In this document: one piece after another, positions 32,198 to 39,879 of the stretch
Position numbering within the stretch: the stretch's first letter is position 1
Layout: each line of letters opens with the position of its first letter
Assembly: GCA_938027685.1 (NCBI GenBank)
Contig: CALJAM010000032.1
Location: 1 to 42,469, forward strand
Origin: an uncultured Bryobacteraceae bacterium
Lineage (GTDB): Bacteria; Acidobacteriota; Terriglobia; Bryobacterales; Bryobacteraceae
Direction of reading: 5' to 3'
DNA: 42,469 nt
Program-made: the position numbers and the translations under genes
Notes under the pieces: generated by a model
Told to the model about the DNA's origin: nothing
Database searches by the model: none
What the model saw: only the letters and a program-made list of their open reading frames with translations

Positions 32198-33631
32198 TCA
32201 CCGCCACGGTCCGGCGAGCGGCGTGGGCGGCTGCGCGATCGATTGAAAGCGGGCCAGACGCACCATATCGCGGTTCTTGAACGAGACGAGCGGCATGAAG
32301 CCCATCTCTAGCAACTGCTCGACGGCCCCGACCGTCAGCAGCATCTCGGCGCAGGGCTTCATTTGGGTCTCGCCCTCCTCTTGGTAGAAGTGCGCCGGCA
32401 GATCGGTGATTTCCTGCACCATCCCGGGCCGCATGTCCCAGCCCCAGTTCAGGAAGGCGCGCGCGAGCAGGTAGGTGCAGGCGAAGGCCGGATTGCCCCA
32501 GAGATACCATTGGTGCTGCGGGGCCCCGGGCATCTCCTCGAAATCGAAGGATTCTATCGGGTCGGTGTGGCGGCCGTAAGGCAACCGCAGGAGGAAACGC
32601 GGCAACGCCAGTCCGATCCAGGCCGCTTCGGGCATCGTCCGGAGCTGCTGCCAGGCTTGGGAGGCGTCGGGCTCAGGCGGCTGGGTCCCCGCCTCGGCGA
32701 TGAAGGGCGCGCCCGCCCGCGCGGCCAGCCTGCCGATGCGGGCCAGTAGATCCGCGTCGCGCGTCGTCCGTTCGAAGACGTAAATGCCCGCCAGCACTGC
32801 CCAGGCTTCCCCTCCCGGGCTTCCTGCCGCCTCATCGACGAGGATCTGCTGCAAAGCGGTGCCGGTCGCCTCCATTGCCCCGAGATCGGCTTCGAGTTCT
32901 TCGCGTGAAAGGTCGAGCAGGTGAATCTTAAGGCGACCGTCGGTCTCGAGTCGTCGCACCAGGAAGTCCACGCCGCGCCAGGCTGCCTCGAGGGCCTGAA
33001 ACGCCGGCTGATGCAGCACCGCGCGCATCAGGCCGCCGATGGCTTCGTCGAGCTGCGCAAGCAGCTCTTGCTGGCGGGGGTGCGGCTTGGGAACCACATA
33101 AGGGGCTACCACCCGGCGGAGAAACTCGGCGAGCGGGTCCGCCGCGGGCGCCGGGCCGCGGGCTTCGGCGGCCTCGATAGCCCGTTCCAAAGCGCTGCCG
33201 CCAATCAGTTCGGAGAGATCCGGCGCGGAGCCGGCCGAAGCCACTCCCAGCTCTGCGGCTGCGGCACCGAACGTTGCGGCGTCGGCCAGTTTTTCGCGCG
33301 TGGCGCGCAGGCGGCGGAAGACCTCCAGGGTCGCGTACAGGCGGTCGGGATGAAAGTCCTCCAGCGCGCGGAAGTTGAGACGAACGTGAGGCCCTAGCTC
33401 GAGCGAAGGCGCCAACCGAGCCAGCACGTCGTCGAGATTGTCTCGGTCCACCCGCAGCGTGGGTCTCCGGGCCAGCGCCGGCCCGGTCTCGCAGAGGCCG
33501 CGGTTGGCGCGCCCGGTGAAATCTCCCAGCAGCAGGATTCGGAAAGGTGTTTCGGCGTCGAGCACGGCCGCCGGTTGGGTTTGCGGCCCTGCCTCCAGCT
33601 CGACCCTACCGAAATCGAAAGGCCTGGCCAT
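32198..33631 (-). CDS. tssC: fused TssB-TssC-like contractile sheath protein
   Basis: 477 residues. The N-terminal part (about 20-120) resembles TssB/VipA: TPFRILLLGDFTGRANRGL, VDRDNLDDVLARLAPSLELG, LNFRALEDFHPDRLYATLEV. The rest resembles TssC/VipB: FQALEAAWRGVDFLVRRLET, DGRLKIHLLDLSREELEADL, DADLLARIGRLAARAGAPFI, WIGLALPRFLLRLPYGRHTD, PIESFDFEEM and YLWGNPAFACTYLLARAFLN. The two proteins normally form the type VI secretion sheath as partners; here they share one chain. No tssK, tssF, tssG, hcp, vgrG or clpV lies in the window. It is convergent with speA (11 bases apart). Confidence 0.85.
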   Translation of the reverse strand: MARPFDFGRVELEAGPQTQPAAVLDAETPFRILLLGDFTGRANRGLCETGPALARRPTLRVDRDNLDDVLARLAPSLELGPHVRLNFRALEDFHPDRLYATLEVFRRLRATREKLADAATFGAAAAELGVASAGSAPDLSELIGGSALERAIEAAEARGPAPAADPLAEFLRRVVAPYVVPKPHPRQQELLAQLDEAIGGLMRAVLHQPAFQALEAAWRGVDFLVRRLETDGRLKIHLLDLSREELEADLGAMEATGTALQQILVDEAAGSPGGEAWAVLAGIYVFERTTRDADLLARIGRLAARAGAPFIAEAGTQPPEPDASQAWQQLRTMPEAAWIGLALPRFLLRLPYGRHTDPIESFDFEEMPGAPQHQWYLWGNPAFACTYLLARAFLNWGWDMRPGMVQEITDLPAHFYQEEGETQMKPCAEMLLTVGAVEQLLEMGFMPLVSFKNRDMVRLARFQSIAQPPTPLAGPWR

Positions 33632-33739
33632 GGCAGCCTCCGCTCCGGGCCATTATGCAGCAAAAATGTGCTGAGAGCAAGGCAAACCTACGGCCGCCTC
33701 AGACGAAGGTTACACCCGCTCGTCCCGGACCGGGGCGAA

Positions 33740-34846
33740 TTACGAGTTGGCCGCCTTCATTTCCCTCTGATAGGTGCGCAGAGCCTGCCAGACGTCGTAA
33801 GCGAAAAAGACAATGGGCAAGGCGTAGCTGAGGCCTTTCCATAGGCCGGCCGAGAGCTGTTGCGTCTCCAGCTCGGTACGGTGATACTCGAGGAGCTGCT
33901 TCTGCTCTGCGATCTTGGTCTTCCAGACGGGATCCGTGGCGCCCCTGCCCTCGCGGGCGGCATACTCTTTCGTGTAGCCGGCCATCTGCAAGGGCCCCGC
34001 GAATTCTCTCAGAAATTGCTGCCCCAGGTTAGAGGAGTACGATTGGATCTGCGCTTCCGCTTGCCGGATCAGCCTTTCCGTCTGTGCTACCCTGCTCGCG
34101 GCGTTCTTGGAAGCCGCTTGCGCGCCCTGGCTTGTCGCCTCCTGCGCGACGGTCACAGCGACGCATTGCGCCGAGCCGAGCAGGTCGAAGTCGGGAATAT
34201 TGGTCATGATCAGGTTCACTATCAAACTGCCCGCGGTGAAGGCCCAGCCGGGCGCCCCGAGTACTACCTTCAGACCGCCCATTGTAATTACGGACACGCC
34301 GGCCACGCCCGCCAGCCCGGCCGCCAACCCCACCGTCGCAAGTCCCACATTGGCCCCCAACTTGATCGTAGACCACCGCTTGATCCAGTCCGTCCAAAGT
34401 CTGTCCACCTCCTGGTTGACTTGGACGGCCGCGTTCATCCGCATACGGACTGTCTCTAGGTGGGAGGTGCGAATCTTTTCAAGGTTCTTGAGGTATTGCA
34501 GTGCGGCGCTCGGGTTGGTGTGCAAGCGGTAGAGAAACTTGGTTTGCCACTCCAATGCGTAATCGCCCGCCATTTGGTAAAGCTTATCGCGCGGTGCTAT
34601 GTCAAAAATCGCCGTGCCAGGTGCTTCCCAATTGGGCAACAAGGTGTAAACCTTGTAAAGGGCCTGGAGCAGCTTGGGCAGCTCCGTAGGCCGCCATTCG
34701 ACGTTGGAAGTCTCGGCCATGGCACGGGCGAAGCCCACCGAGAGCAAGAAGTTGCCGACGGCGCGCATGTCCACGGCGGCCGCCCGGACGGGATTGCCGT
34801 TCACGTGAATGGGCCCGAATGGCGCCCTGGAAGCAGTGGCGGTCAT
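33740..34846 (-). CDS. unknown protein with central hydrophobic hairpin, next to the sheath gene
   Basis: 368 residues from ATG 34846, which has GGAG nine bases upstream. I recognise no family. The first 160 residues look helical and soluble (LLQALYKVYTLLPNW, DYALEWQTKFLYRLHTNPSA). Residues about 164-218 form a long hydrophobic Gly/Ala/Val-rich block (GLATVGLAAGLAGVAGVSVI, GWAFTAGSLIVNLIM) that could be a membrane hairpin. A coiled-coil-like part follows (RVAQTERLIRQAEAQIQSYS), then a second hydrophobic stretch (GLWKGLSYALPIVFFAYDVW). There is no signal peptide. The layout recalls pore-forming toxins or contractile-system effectors. AT content is higher than in the neighbours, which may point to transfer. 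Confidence 0.75.
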   Translation of the reverse strand: MTATASRAPFGPIHVNGNPVRAAAVDMRAVGNFLLSVGFARAMAETSNVEWRPTELPKLLQALYKVYTLLPNWEAPGTAIFDIAPRDKLYQMAGDYALEWQTKFLYRLHTNPSAALQYLKNLEKIRTSHLETVRMRMNAAVQVNQEVDRLWTDWIKRWSTIKLGANVGLATVGLAAGLAGVAGVSVITMGGLKVVLGAPGWAFTAGSLIVNLIMTNIPDFDLLGSAQCVAVTVAQEATSQGAQAASKNAASRVAQTERLIRQAEAQIQSYSSNLGQQFLREFAGPLQMAGYTKEYAAREGRGATDPVWKTKIAEQKQLLEYHRTELETQQLSAGLWKGLSYALPIVFFAYDVWQALRTYQREMKAANS

Positions 34847-34972
34847 GAGGAAGAGCTCCGTTCGTTTGGCTTGTTTGAGGCCGAGTGTAGCACGAGACGA
34901 GCGGAGATTCAACCTGCGACAAAAGGGTCTGTAATTTGGAAATAGCCGCCTCCCCGCCGGCTCCTATGATAC

Positions 34973-36256
34973 TTACTCGTATCTAAGACAGACCACCGGG
35001 TCGAGGCTTGCCGCACGGCTGGCGGGATAGTAGCCGAAGAAGATGCCCACGGCGGCTGACATGCTCACGCCGGCCGCAATCCAGAAGGGGGAGACGCGTG
35101 CCGGAATGGAAGGCACCAGGCTGCCGATCGCCAAGGAAACGGCGGCCCCTAACAGGATGCCCAGGACGCCTCCCACTACCGTAACCACCATGGCTTCGAG
35201 CAGGAACTGTGCGCGGATGTCCGCACGACGGGCGCCCACTGCCTTGCGCACTCCGATCTCCTGCGTGCGTTCCGTCACCGAAATGAGCATGATATTCATG
35301 ACGCCGATGCCGCCCACGAGCAGGCCGATCGAGCTGATGACGCCGGTGAGGATTACCAGGGCGCCCGTAAGCTGGTTCCAGAGGTTAGTCAGAAAGTCGG
35401 GCGAAACGACCTCGAAATCGTTCTCCTCGTGATAGGGTACTCGTCGCAGGCGGCGCATGGCCTCGATGACTTCATTGCGCACCTGTACGGGGTTGGCGTC
35501 CGGCGCGACCGAAAAGGCGATGAAGACTTCGCGTATCTCCGGGTACCGCTTGCGAAAATCGCTCAGCGGGATCACTGCGAACTGGTCGACCCCGGGGCCG
35601 CCGAACAGGCCGGGATCCTTTTCGAACACGCCGATGACCTCGTACAGCTTGCCGTTCAGCCGTACAGTGCGCCCGATCGGGTCGAGCGGCCCGAAAAGGG
35701 CGGAGGCCACGGCATCTCCCAGCACGACCACCGCGCGCGAGTGCTCGACGTCGTAGCGGGAAATGAAGCGGCCCTGCGCCACGCTGAACAGCGGGATGGC
35801 CTGGGCGTACTCCGGTTCGACGCCGCGCAGGATGACCTGGTCGACTCTTTCGCTCCCGTAGCGGATTTCGTTCGGCTCGGCGCGGCGCCCCCCGAAGCCG
35901 GCGCCCGGACTGGGCCGCTGCGCGAACGCCGTGGCGAAAGCCAGCGAGGGAACCGCTTCCTTGAGATATCGTGCATCGGAATAGTTCAGATACTTGCGGC
36001 GGCGGATTTTCTCGGGCAGGCGGCCGAATTGGGCCGGCGGCAGGCGCGTGATGAAGTAAGTGCGCGAGCCGATGCCTTCCACACGTTCTTGAATGTGCCG
36101 GTTGAGCCCCTGGATGACGGCGGCCACGGTGATCACGCTCGTCACGCCGATTACGATGCCGAGCACGGTCAGGCCCGAGCGAACCTTGTGAGCGCGGAGG
36201 TTGTCCAGCCCGACCAGCAGGTTCTCGCGGATCTCTGCCGCCGTCATCGCGTTCAC
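34973..36256 (-). CDS. MacB-like ABC permease (second of a pair)
   Basis: 427 residues. One membrane segment near the N terminus (LTVLGIVIGVTSVITVAAVI), a long periplasmic MacB-core domain, then three C-terminal segments of the FtsX type (VGGIGVMNIMLISVTERTQE, IGVRKAVGARRADIRAQFLL, GGVLGILLGAAVSLAIGSLV). Such permeases export peptides, lipids or toxins by mechanotransmission, together with an ATPase and usually a TolC-like channel. The start overlaps the stop of the upstream permease gene (GTGA); ATG 36247 is an alternative. No ATPase gene is in the operon. Confidence 0.9.
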   Translation of the reverse strand: MNAMTAAEIRENLLVGLDNLRAHKVRSGLTVLGIVIGVTSVITVAAVIQGLNRHIQERVEGIGSRTYFITRLPPAQFGRLPEKIRRRKYLNYSDARYLKEAVPSLAFATAFAQRPSPGAGFGGRRAEPNEIRYGSERVDQVILRGVEPEYAQAIPLFSVAQGRFISRYDVEHSRAVVVLGDAVASALFGPLDPIGRTVRLNGKLYEVIGVFEKDPGLFGGPGVDQFAVIPLSDFRKRYPEIREVFIAFSVAPDANPVQVRNEVIEAMRRLRRVPYHEENDFEVVSPDFLTNLWNQLTGALVILTGVISSIGLLVGGIGVMNIMLISVTERTQEIGVRKAVGARRADIRAQFLLEAMVVTVVGGVLGILLGAAVSLAIGSLVPSIPARVSPFWIAAGVSMSAAVGIFFGYYPASRAASLDPVVCLRYE

Positions 36257-37479
36257 TCGCTACGCAAGGCCGTCACCGGGTCCAGCCGCGCGGCTCGCAC
36301 TGCCGGATAGATTCCGAAGAAAAGGCCGATGGCCGAGCTCAGGCCAAGACCGAGCAGGGCGACCCAGGTCTGGACCGAAGCCGGGAAGGACGTCCAGTTT
36401 CTCAGCAGCAGCGCGCACAAGAAACCTGCCCCCACACCCAGCGCCCCACCCGCCACGCACTGCAGCAGGCTCTCGGTGAGGAACTGCTGGAGGATGTCCC
36501 GCTGGGTGGCGCCCACCGCCCGACGCACTCCTATCTCCTTGGTCCGTTGCGTGACGCTCACCAGCATCACGTTCATGATGACGATCCCTCCCACCACCGC
36601 GGCTACCGAACTCACCATCACGAAAGCCGCGAAGAAGGCGGAGCTGATCGAGCGCCAGAGTTCGATGTAGCTCTCCGCCGTCCCGATGAAGAAGTCTTCT
36701 TCGCGGTTGCCCGTGATCTGCCGCCGCGCGCGCAGCACCGTGCGGGCCTGATCCTGGGCGCGCTGGAACGCGGCTTCTCCGGCTGCCGCCTTCACGCTGA
36801 TCGTGACGCTGAAGCGTCCGCCGCGGAAGCGCTGGAAAGCACCCATGGGGATCACGGCGAAGTTGTCTTGCTCCTGCCCGAGGATCGCTCCGATTTTCTC
36901 GTAAACGCCGATGACGGTGAATTCCTGCTTGCCCAGCCGGATCGTCCTTCCGAGCGGATCGAGGCCGGGAAAGAACTCCTCGACCAGGCGCGCGCCGATC
37001 AGGCAGACGCCGGCGCCCCGCTCGTCTTCCATGGGCGTGAAGTAGCGGCCTTCGACAATGGTACGGGTGTCGATCTCCACCATCGATGCCGTCTGGCCGA
37101 TGATGACGGTGTCCTCCAGTTCTCGGTCGCGGTAGCGGCTGAACCGCGTGGTCTGGGCCTGCGCGCCCACGGCCCGGCAGTCGGGACAGCGCTCCGCAAT
37201 GGCGCGCATGTCCTCGAGCGTGAGATACCTGTTGCGCAAGGCCTTCAGGAAGGCGTTGAAATCGGTGACTGCAAAAGGCAAGCGGCTGATCTGGAAGACG
37301 TTGGTTCCCAGATTGGCGATCTTCTCCTCGACGTAGACGTTCGCTCCTTGGATGAGCGTCATCACCGTGATCAGGGTGGCCACGCCCATCATGATGCCCA
37401 GGACGGTGAGCGAGACCCGCAGCTTGTGTGCGGCGAGGGCGCGTGCGCTCTGTTTCAGAGTGTCGCTGAGCTGCAACAC
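36253..37479 (-). CDS. MacB-like ABC permease (first of a pair)
   Basis: 408 residues with the same architecture as its downstream partner: SLTVLGIMMGVATLITVMTL near the N terminus, a MacB-type periplasmic domain (LRNRYLTLEDMRAIAERCPD, DERGAGVCLIGARLVEEFFP) and the FtsX-like C-terminal block (VGGIVIMNVMLVSVTQRTKE, IGVRRAVGATQRDILQQFLT). The two are about one-third alike by eye and probably form a heterodimer. It is the first gene of the pair and is divergent from queG, about 80 bases away. The ATP-binding subunit must be encoded elsewhere. Confidence 0.9.
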   Translation of the reverse strand: MLQLSDTLKQSARALAAHKLRVSLTVLGIMMGVATLITVMTLIQGANVYVEEKIANLGTNVFQISRLPFAVTDFNAFLKALRNRYLTLEDMRAIAERCPDCRAVGAQAQTTRFSRYRDRELEDTVIIGQTASMVEIDTRTIVEGRYFTPMEDERGAGVCLIGARLVEEFFPGLDPLGRTIRLGKQEFTVIGVYEKIGAILGQEQDNFAVIPMGAFQRFRGGRFSVTISVKAAAGEAAFQRAQDQARTVLRARRQITGNREEDFFIGTAESYIELWRSISSAFFAAFVMVSSVAAVVGGIVIMNVMLVSVTQRTKEIGVRRAVGATQRDILQQFLTESLLQCVAGGALGVGAGFLCALLLRNWTSFPASVQTWVALLGLGLSSAIGLFFGIYPAVRAARLDPVTALRSE

Positions 37480-37558
37480 CGCTTCCCGTTCTCCATCTTC
37501 GCATTGCCCTGCTTGCGGGCGGTGCTGCGGCCCACTGGGCGAGAATGAGAAACGAGGG

Positions 37559-38614
37559 ATGGACGCGGCGGAGCTCGTGCGACTGGCGCAAGAGTGCGGC
37601 TTCGAACTGGCGGGGGTGGCGCGCGCCGAGCCGCTCGGGGAATTCGACTTCTATCGCGAGTGGGTAGAGGCTGGGATGGCGGGCCGCCTTCAGTATCTCA
37701 CCGATCATCGGGCGGCTTTACGCGCCGATCCGCGCTCGCTGTTGCCCGAAGCCCGCTCCGTCATCTGTGTGGGCAAGCTTTATAACACCGCTGCGCCCGG
37801 CTCCGCCGCCGTGAGCGGCTCGTCCCGCGGCTGGATTTCTCGATATGCCTGGGGCGATGACTACCATGCCGTCGTGCGCGACGGCTTGCGCCGGCTTTTG
37901 CAGAAGCTGCGCGAGCGAACCCGAGCGCACTTCGCCGCGCGTATCACCGTCGACGCGGCGCCGCTGCTGGAAAGAGCGTTGGCCAGGCGAGCCGGCTTGG
38001 GTTGGATTGGACGCAACACGTGCCTGATCAACCAGCGTTACGGCTCGTGGTTCTTTTTGGGTGAGCTGCTGGTCTCGTTGGAACTGGAGCCGGGGCAGCC
38101 GCCGCCGGATCGCTGCGGGACATGTATGCGTTGCGTCGAGGCGTGTCCCACCGGCGCGCTGGTGCCCACAGGAAGACGCGAAGGCCCGGCCTGGACACTG
38201 GACGCCAGGCGCTGCATCTCCTACCTGACGATCGAATGGCGCGGGACGATACCGCCGGACCTGCGGCCGAACGTCGGCCACCACGTCTTCGGCTGCGACA
38301 TCTGTCAGGAGGTCTGTCCATGGAATCGGAAGGCGCCTTTCACGGCGGAGCCGGGCTTCCAGCCTCGCGAATACGCACCGTCGCTGGCAGATCTGGCCGC
38401 GCTCGACGAGCCGCAGTTCGCCCGGCGTTTCGCCGACAGCCCGGTGCGCCGCGCCGGTCATGAGGGTCTGTTGCGCAACGTCGCTGTGGCGATGGGCAAC
38501 AGCGGCCGTATGGAATGGCGTGCGGCGCTGGAGCGGATGGCCTCAACCGCAAGCCCCCTGGTGGCGGAGCACGCGCTGTGGGCGCTGGCGAGGCTGGAAG
38601 CCGCCGGCGCGTAG
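37559..38614 (+). CDS. queG: epoxyqueuosine reductase QueG
   Basis: 351 residues. QueG uses cobalamin and two 4Fe-4S clusters to reduce epoxyqueuosine to queuosine in tRNA (cytoplasm). The catalytic Asp is Asp132 (ITVDAAPLLERALARRAGLG); cluster motifs are CGTCMRCVEACPTGAL (Cys186, 189, 192, 196) and CDICQEVCPWN. A HEAT-like tail ends the protein (GLLRNVAVAMGNSGRMEWRA). ATG 37559 (MDAAELVRLAQECGF) is the natural start with AGGG upstream; longer starts run into the divergent permease gene. The TPR gene follows after a few bases. Confidence 0.93.
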   Translation: MDAAELVRLAQECGFELAGVARAEPLGEFDFYREWVEAGMAGRLQYLTDHRAALRADPRSLLPEARSVICVGKLYNTAAPGSAAVSGSSRGWISRYAWGDDYHAVVRDGLRRLLQKLRERTRAHFAARITVDAAPLLERALARRAGLGWIGRNTCLINQRYGSWFFLGELLVSLELEPGQPPPDRCGTCMRCVEACPTGALVPTGRREGPAWTLDARRCISYLTIEWRGTIPPDLRPNVGHHVFGCDICQEVCPWNRKAPFTAEPGFQPREYAPSLADLAALDEPQFARRFADSPVRRAGHEGLLRNVAVAMGNSGRMEWRAALERMASTASPLVAEHALWALARLEAAGA

Positions 38615-38616
38615 AA

Positions 38617-38622
38617 TAAAAT
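38617..38622 (+). promoter_or_regulatory. -10 element for the TPR gene
   Basis: TAAAAT lies three bases after the queG stop and nine bases before ATG 38632. No Shine-Dalgarno is present. This is the same TAAAAT-plus-nine spacing as upstream of the 748 gene. Confidence 0.35.
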
Positions 38623-38631
38623 GTGGTGGCG

Positions 38632-39807
38632 ATGCAAGCGGCGACCCTCCTGCTGGCCATGCTGGCCGGAGGCCTTCCGCACCCGCTGATTCAGAAGGGA
38701 TTCGAGCACTTCTACAACCTCGAGTACGACGAGGCGATCCTGGCATTCCGTCAGTTCATCGCCCGCTATCCGGAGGAGCCCCGCGGCTATAACCACCTGG
38801 CTCAGTCGATCCTCTACCGCGAGATGTTGCGGACGGGCGCACTCGAGACCGAGCTGGTCAGCGGTAACAATCCCTTCCTGCGCCGGCCGAAGATGAACCC
38901 CAGCCCGGAAGATCAGAAGGAATTTGGGGATGCCATCCAGCGCGCCATGGAGCTCTCCCAGGAGCGTTTGAAGCGCAATCCGCGCGACACGCAGGCGCTC
39001 TACACGCTAGGCGTGGCGCACGGACTGCGGGCCAACTATAACTTCCTGGTGCGCAAGGCATGGACGGACGCGCTGCGGGATGCCACCCAGGCGCGCAAGC
39101 TGCACAATCGTGTCACTGAGCTCGATCCTTCTTTTGTGGACGCGCGCCTGGTGCAGGGCGTCCACGAGTACGTGGTGGGCAGCCTGCCCTGGCAGTGGCG
39201 GATGCTCGGTTTTCTGGTGGGCTTCCGCGGCAACAAGGAAGCGGGCATCCGGATTCTCCGCGAGGTGGCGGAGAAAGGGGATGTGAACAGGTTGGACGCC
39301 AAGGTGCTTCTTTGCGCCATTTATCGACGGGAGCGCAAACCCGAGCTCGCCGTGCCGCTGATTCGCGAGCTTCTGGCAGCGTTTCCCCGCAATTACTTGC
39401 TGTACTTCGAGCTCGCGCAGATGTATAGCGATCTTGGCGACAAAGAAAAGGCGCTGGAAGCCCTGGCGCGTCTGGAGCAACTGAGAAACTCCGGGGTTCC
39501 CGGCTTCACGCGGGTGCCGGCGGAGAAGATTTACTTCGCGCGCGGCAACATCCAGTTCTGGTATCGGGACCTGGACGAAGCCCTGGAAAATATCCGCAAG
39601 GCGGCGGCTCGCGCCGACCACCTGGACCTGAACACCGGCGTGCTGGCGTGGATGAGGCTGGGCCAGATCTACGATCTGAAGGGCCGTCGCAAGGAAGCGA
39701 TCGAAGCTTACCGTCAGGCCATTGCATACGCTCCGGAATCCGATGCAGCGAAGGAATCACGCCGCTACCTGAGTGCTCCTTATCGCCGTCCTGACATTCC
39801 CGGCTGA
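38632..39807 (+). CDS. exported TPR-repeat protein
   Basis: About 391 residues. A short hydrophobic N terminus (QAATLLLAMLAGGLPHPLI) is probably a signal peptide. The rest is tetratricopeptide-type repeats: FEHFYNLEYDEAILAFRQFI, RNPRDTQALYTLGVAHGLRA, LYFELAQMYSDLGDKEKALE and LGQIYDLKGRRKEAIEAYRQ. Repeats like these bind partner proteins; no enzyme motif is seen. GTG 38623 would add three residues; ATG 38632 is preferred because TAAAAT stands nine bases before it. Convergent with the TonB receptor; a bidirectional-looking hairpin separates them. Confidence 0.85.
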   Translation: MQAATLLLAMLAGGLPHPLIQKGFEHFYNLEYDEAILAFRQFIARYPEEPRGYNHLAQSILYREMLRTGALETELVSGNNPFLRRPKMNPSPEDQKEFGDAIQRAMELSQERLKRNPRDTQALYTLGVAHGLRANYNFLVRKAWTDALRDATQARKLHNRVTELDPSFVDARLVQGVHEYVVGSLPWQWRMLGFLVGFRGNKEAGIRILREVAEKGDVNRLDAKVLLCAIYRRERKPELAVPLIRELLAAFPRNYLLYFELAQMYSDLGDKEKALEALARLEQLRNSGVPGFTRVPAEKIYFARGNIQFWYRDLDEALENIRKAAARADHLDLNTGVLAWMRLGQIYDLKGRRKEAIEAYRQAIAYAPESDAAKESRRYLSAPYRRPDIPG

Positions 39808-39819
39808 GGTTCGAAACGG

Positions 39820-39856
39820 AAAAGCCGGCCGGCCCCCGCGCGGGAACCGGCCGGCT
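39820..39856 (-). terminator. intrinsic terminator of the TonB receptor gene
   Basis: AGCCGGCCGG (39823-39832) pairs perfectly with CCGGCCGGCT (39847-39856), a 10-bp GC-rich stem. On the minus strand it is followed by TTTT (39823-39820), so it ends the receptor transcript; it may also stop the TPR transcript. Confidence 0.65.
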
Positions 39857-39879
39857 CGGGGCTTGCGTAGCAGCGGAGC

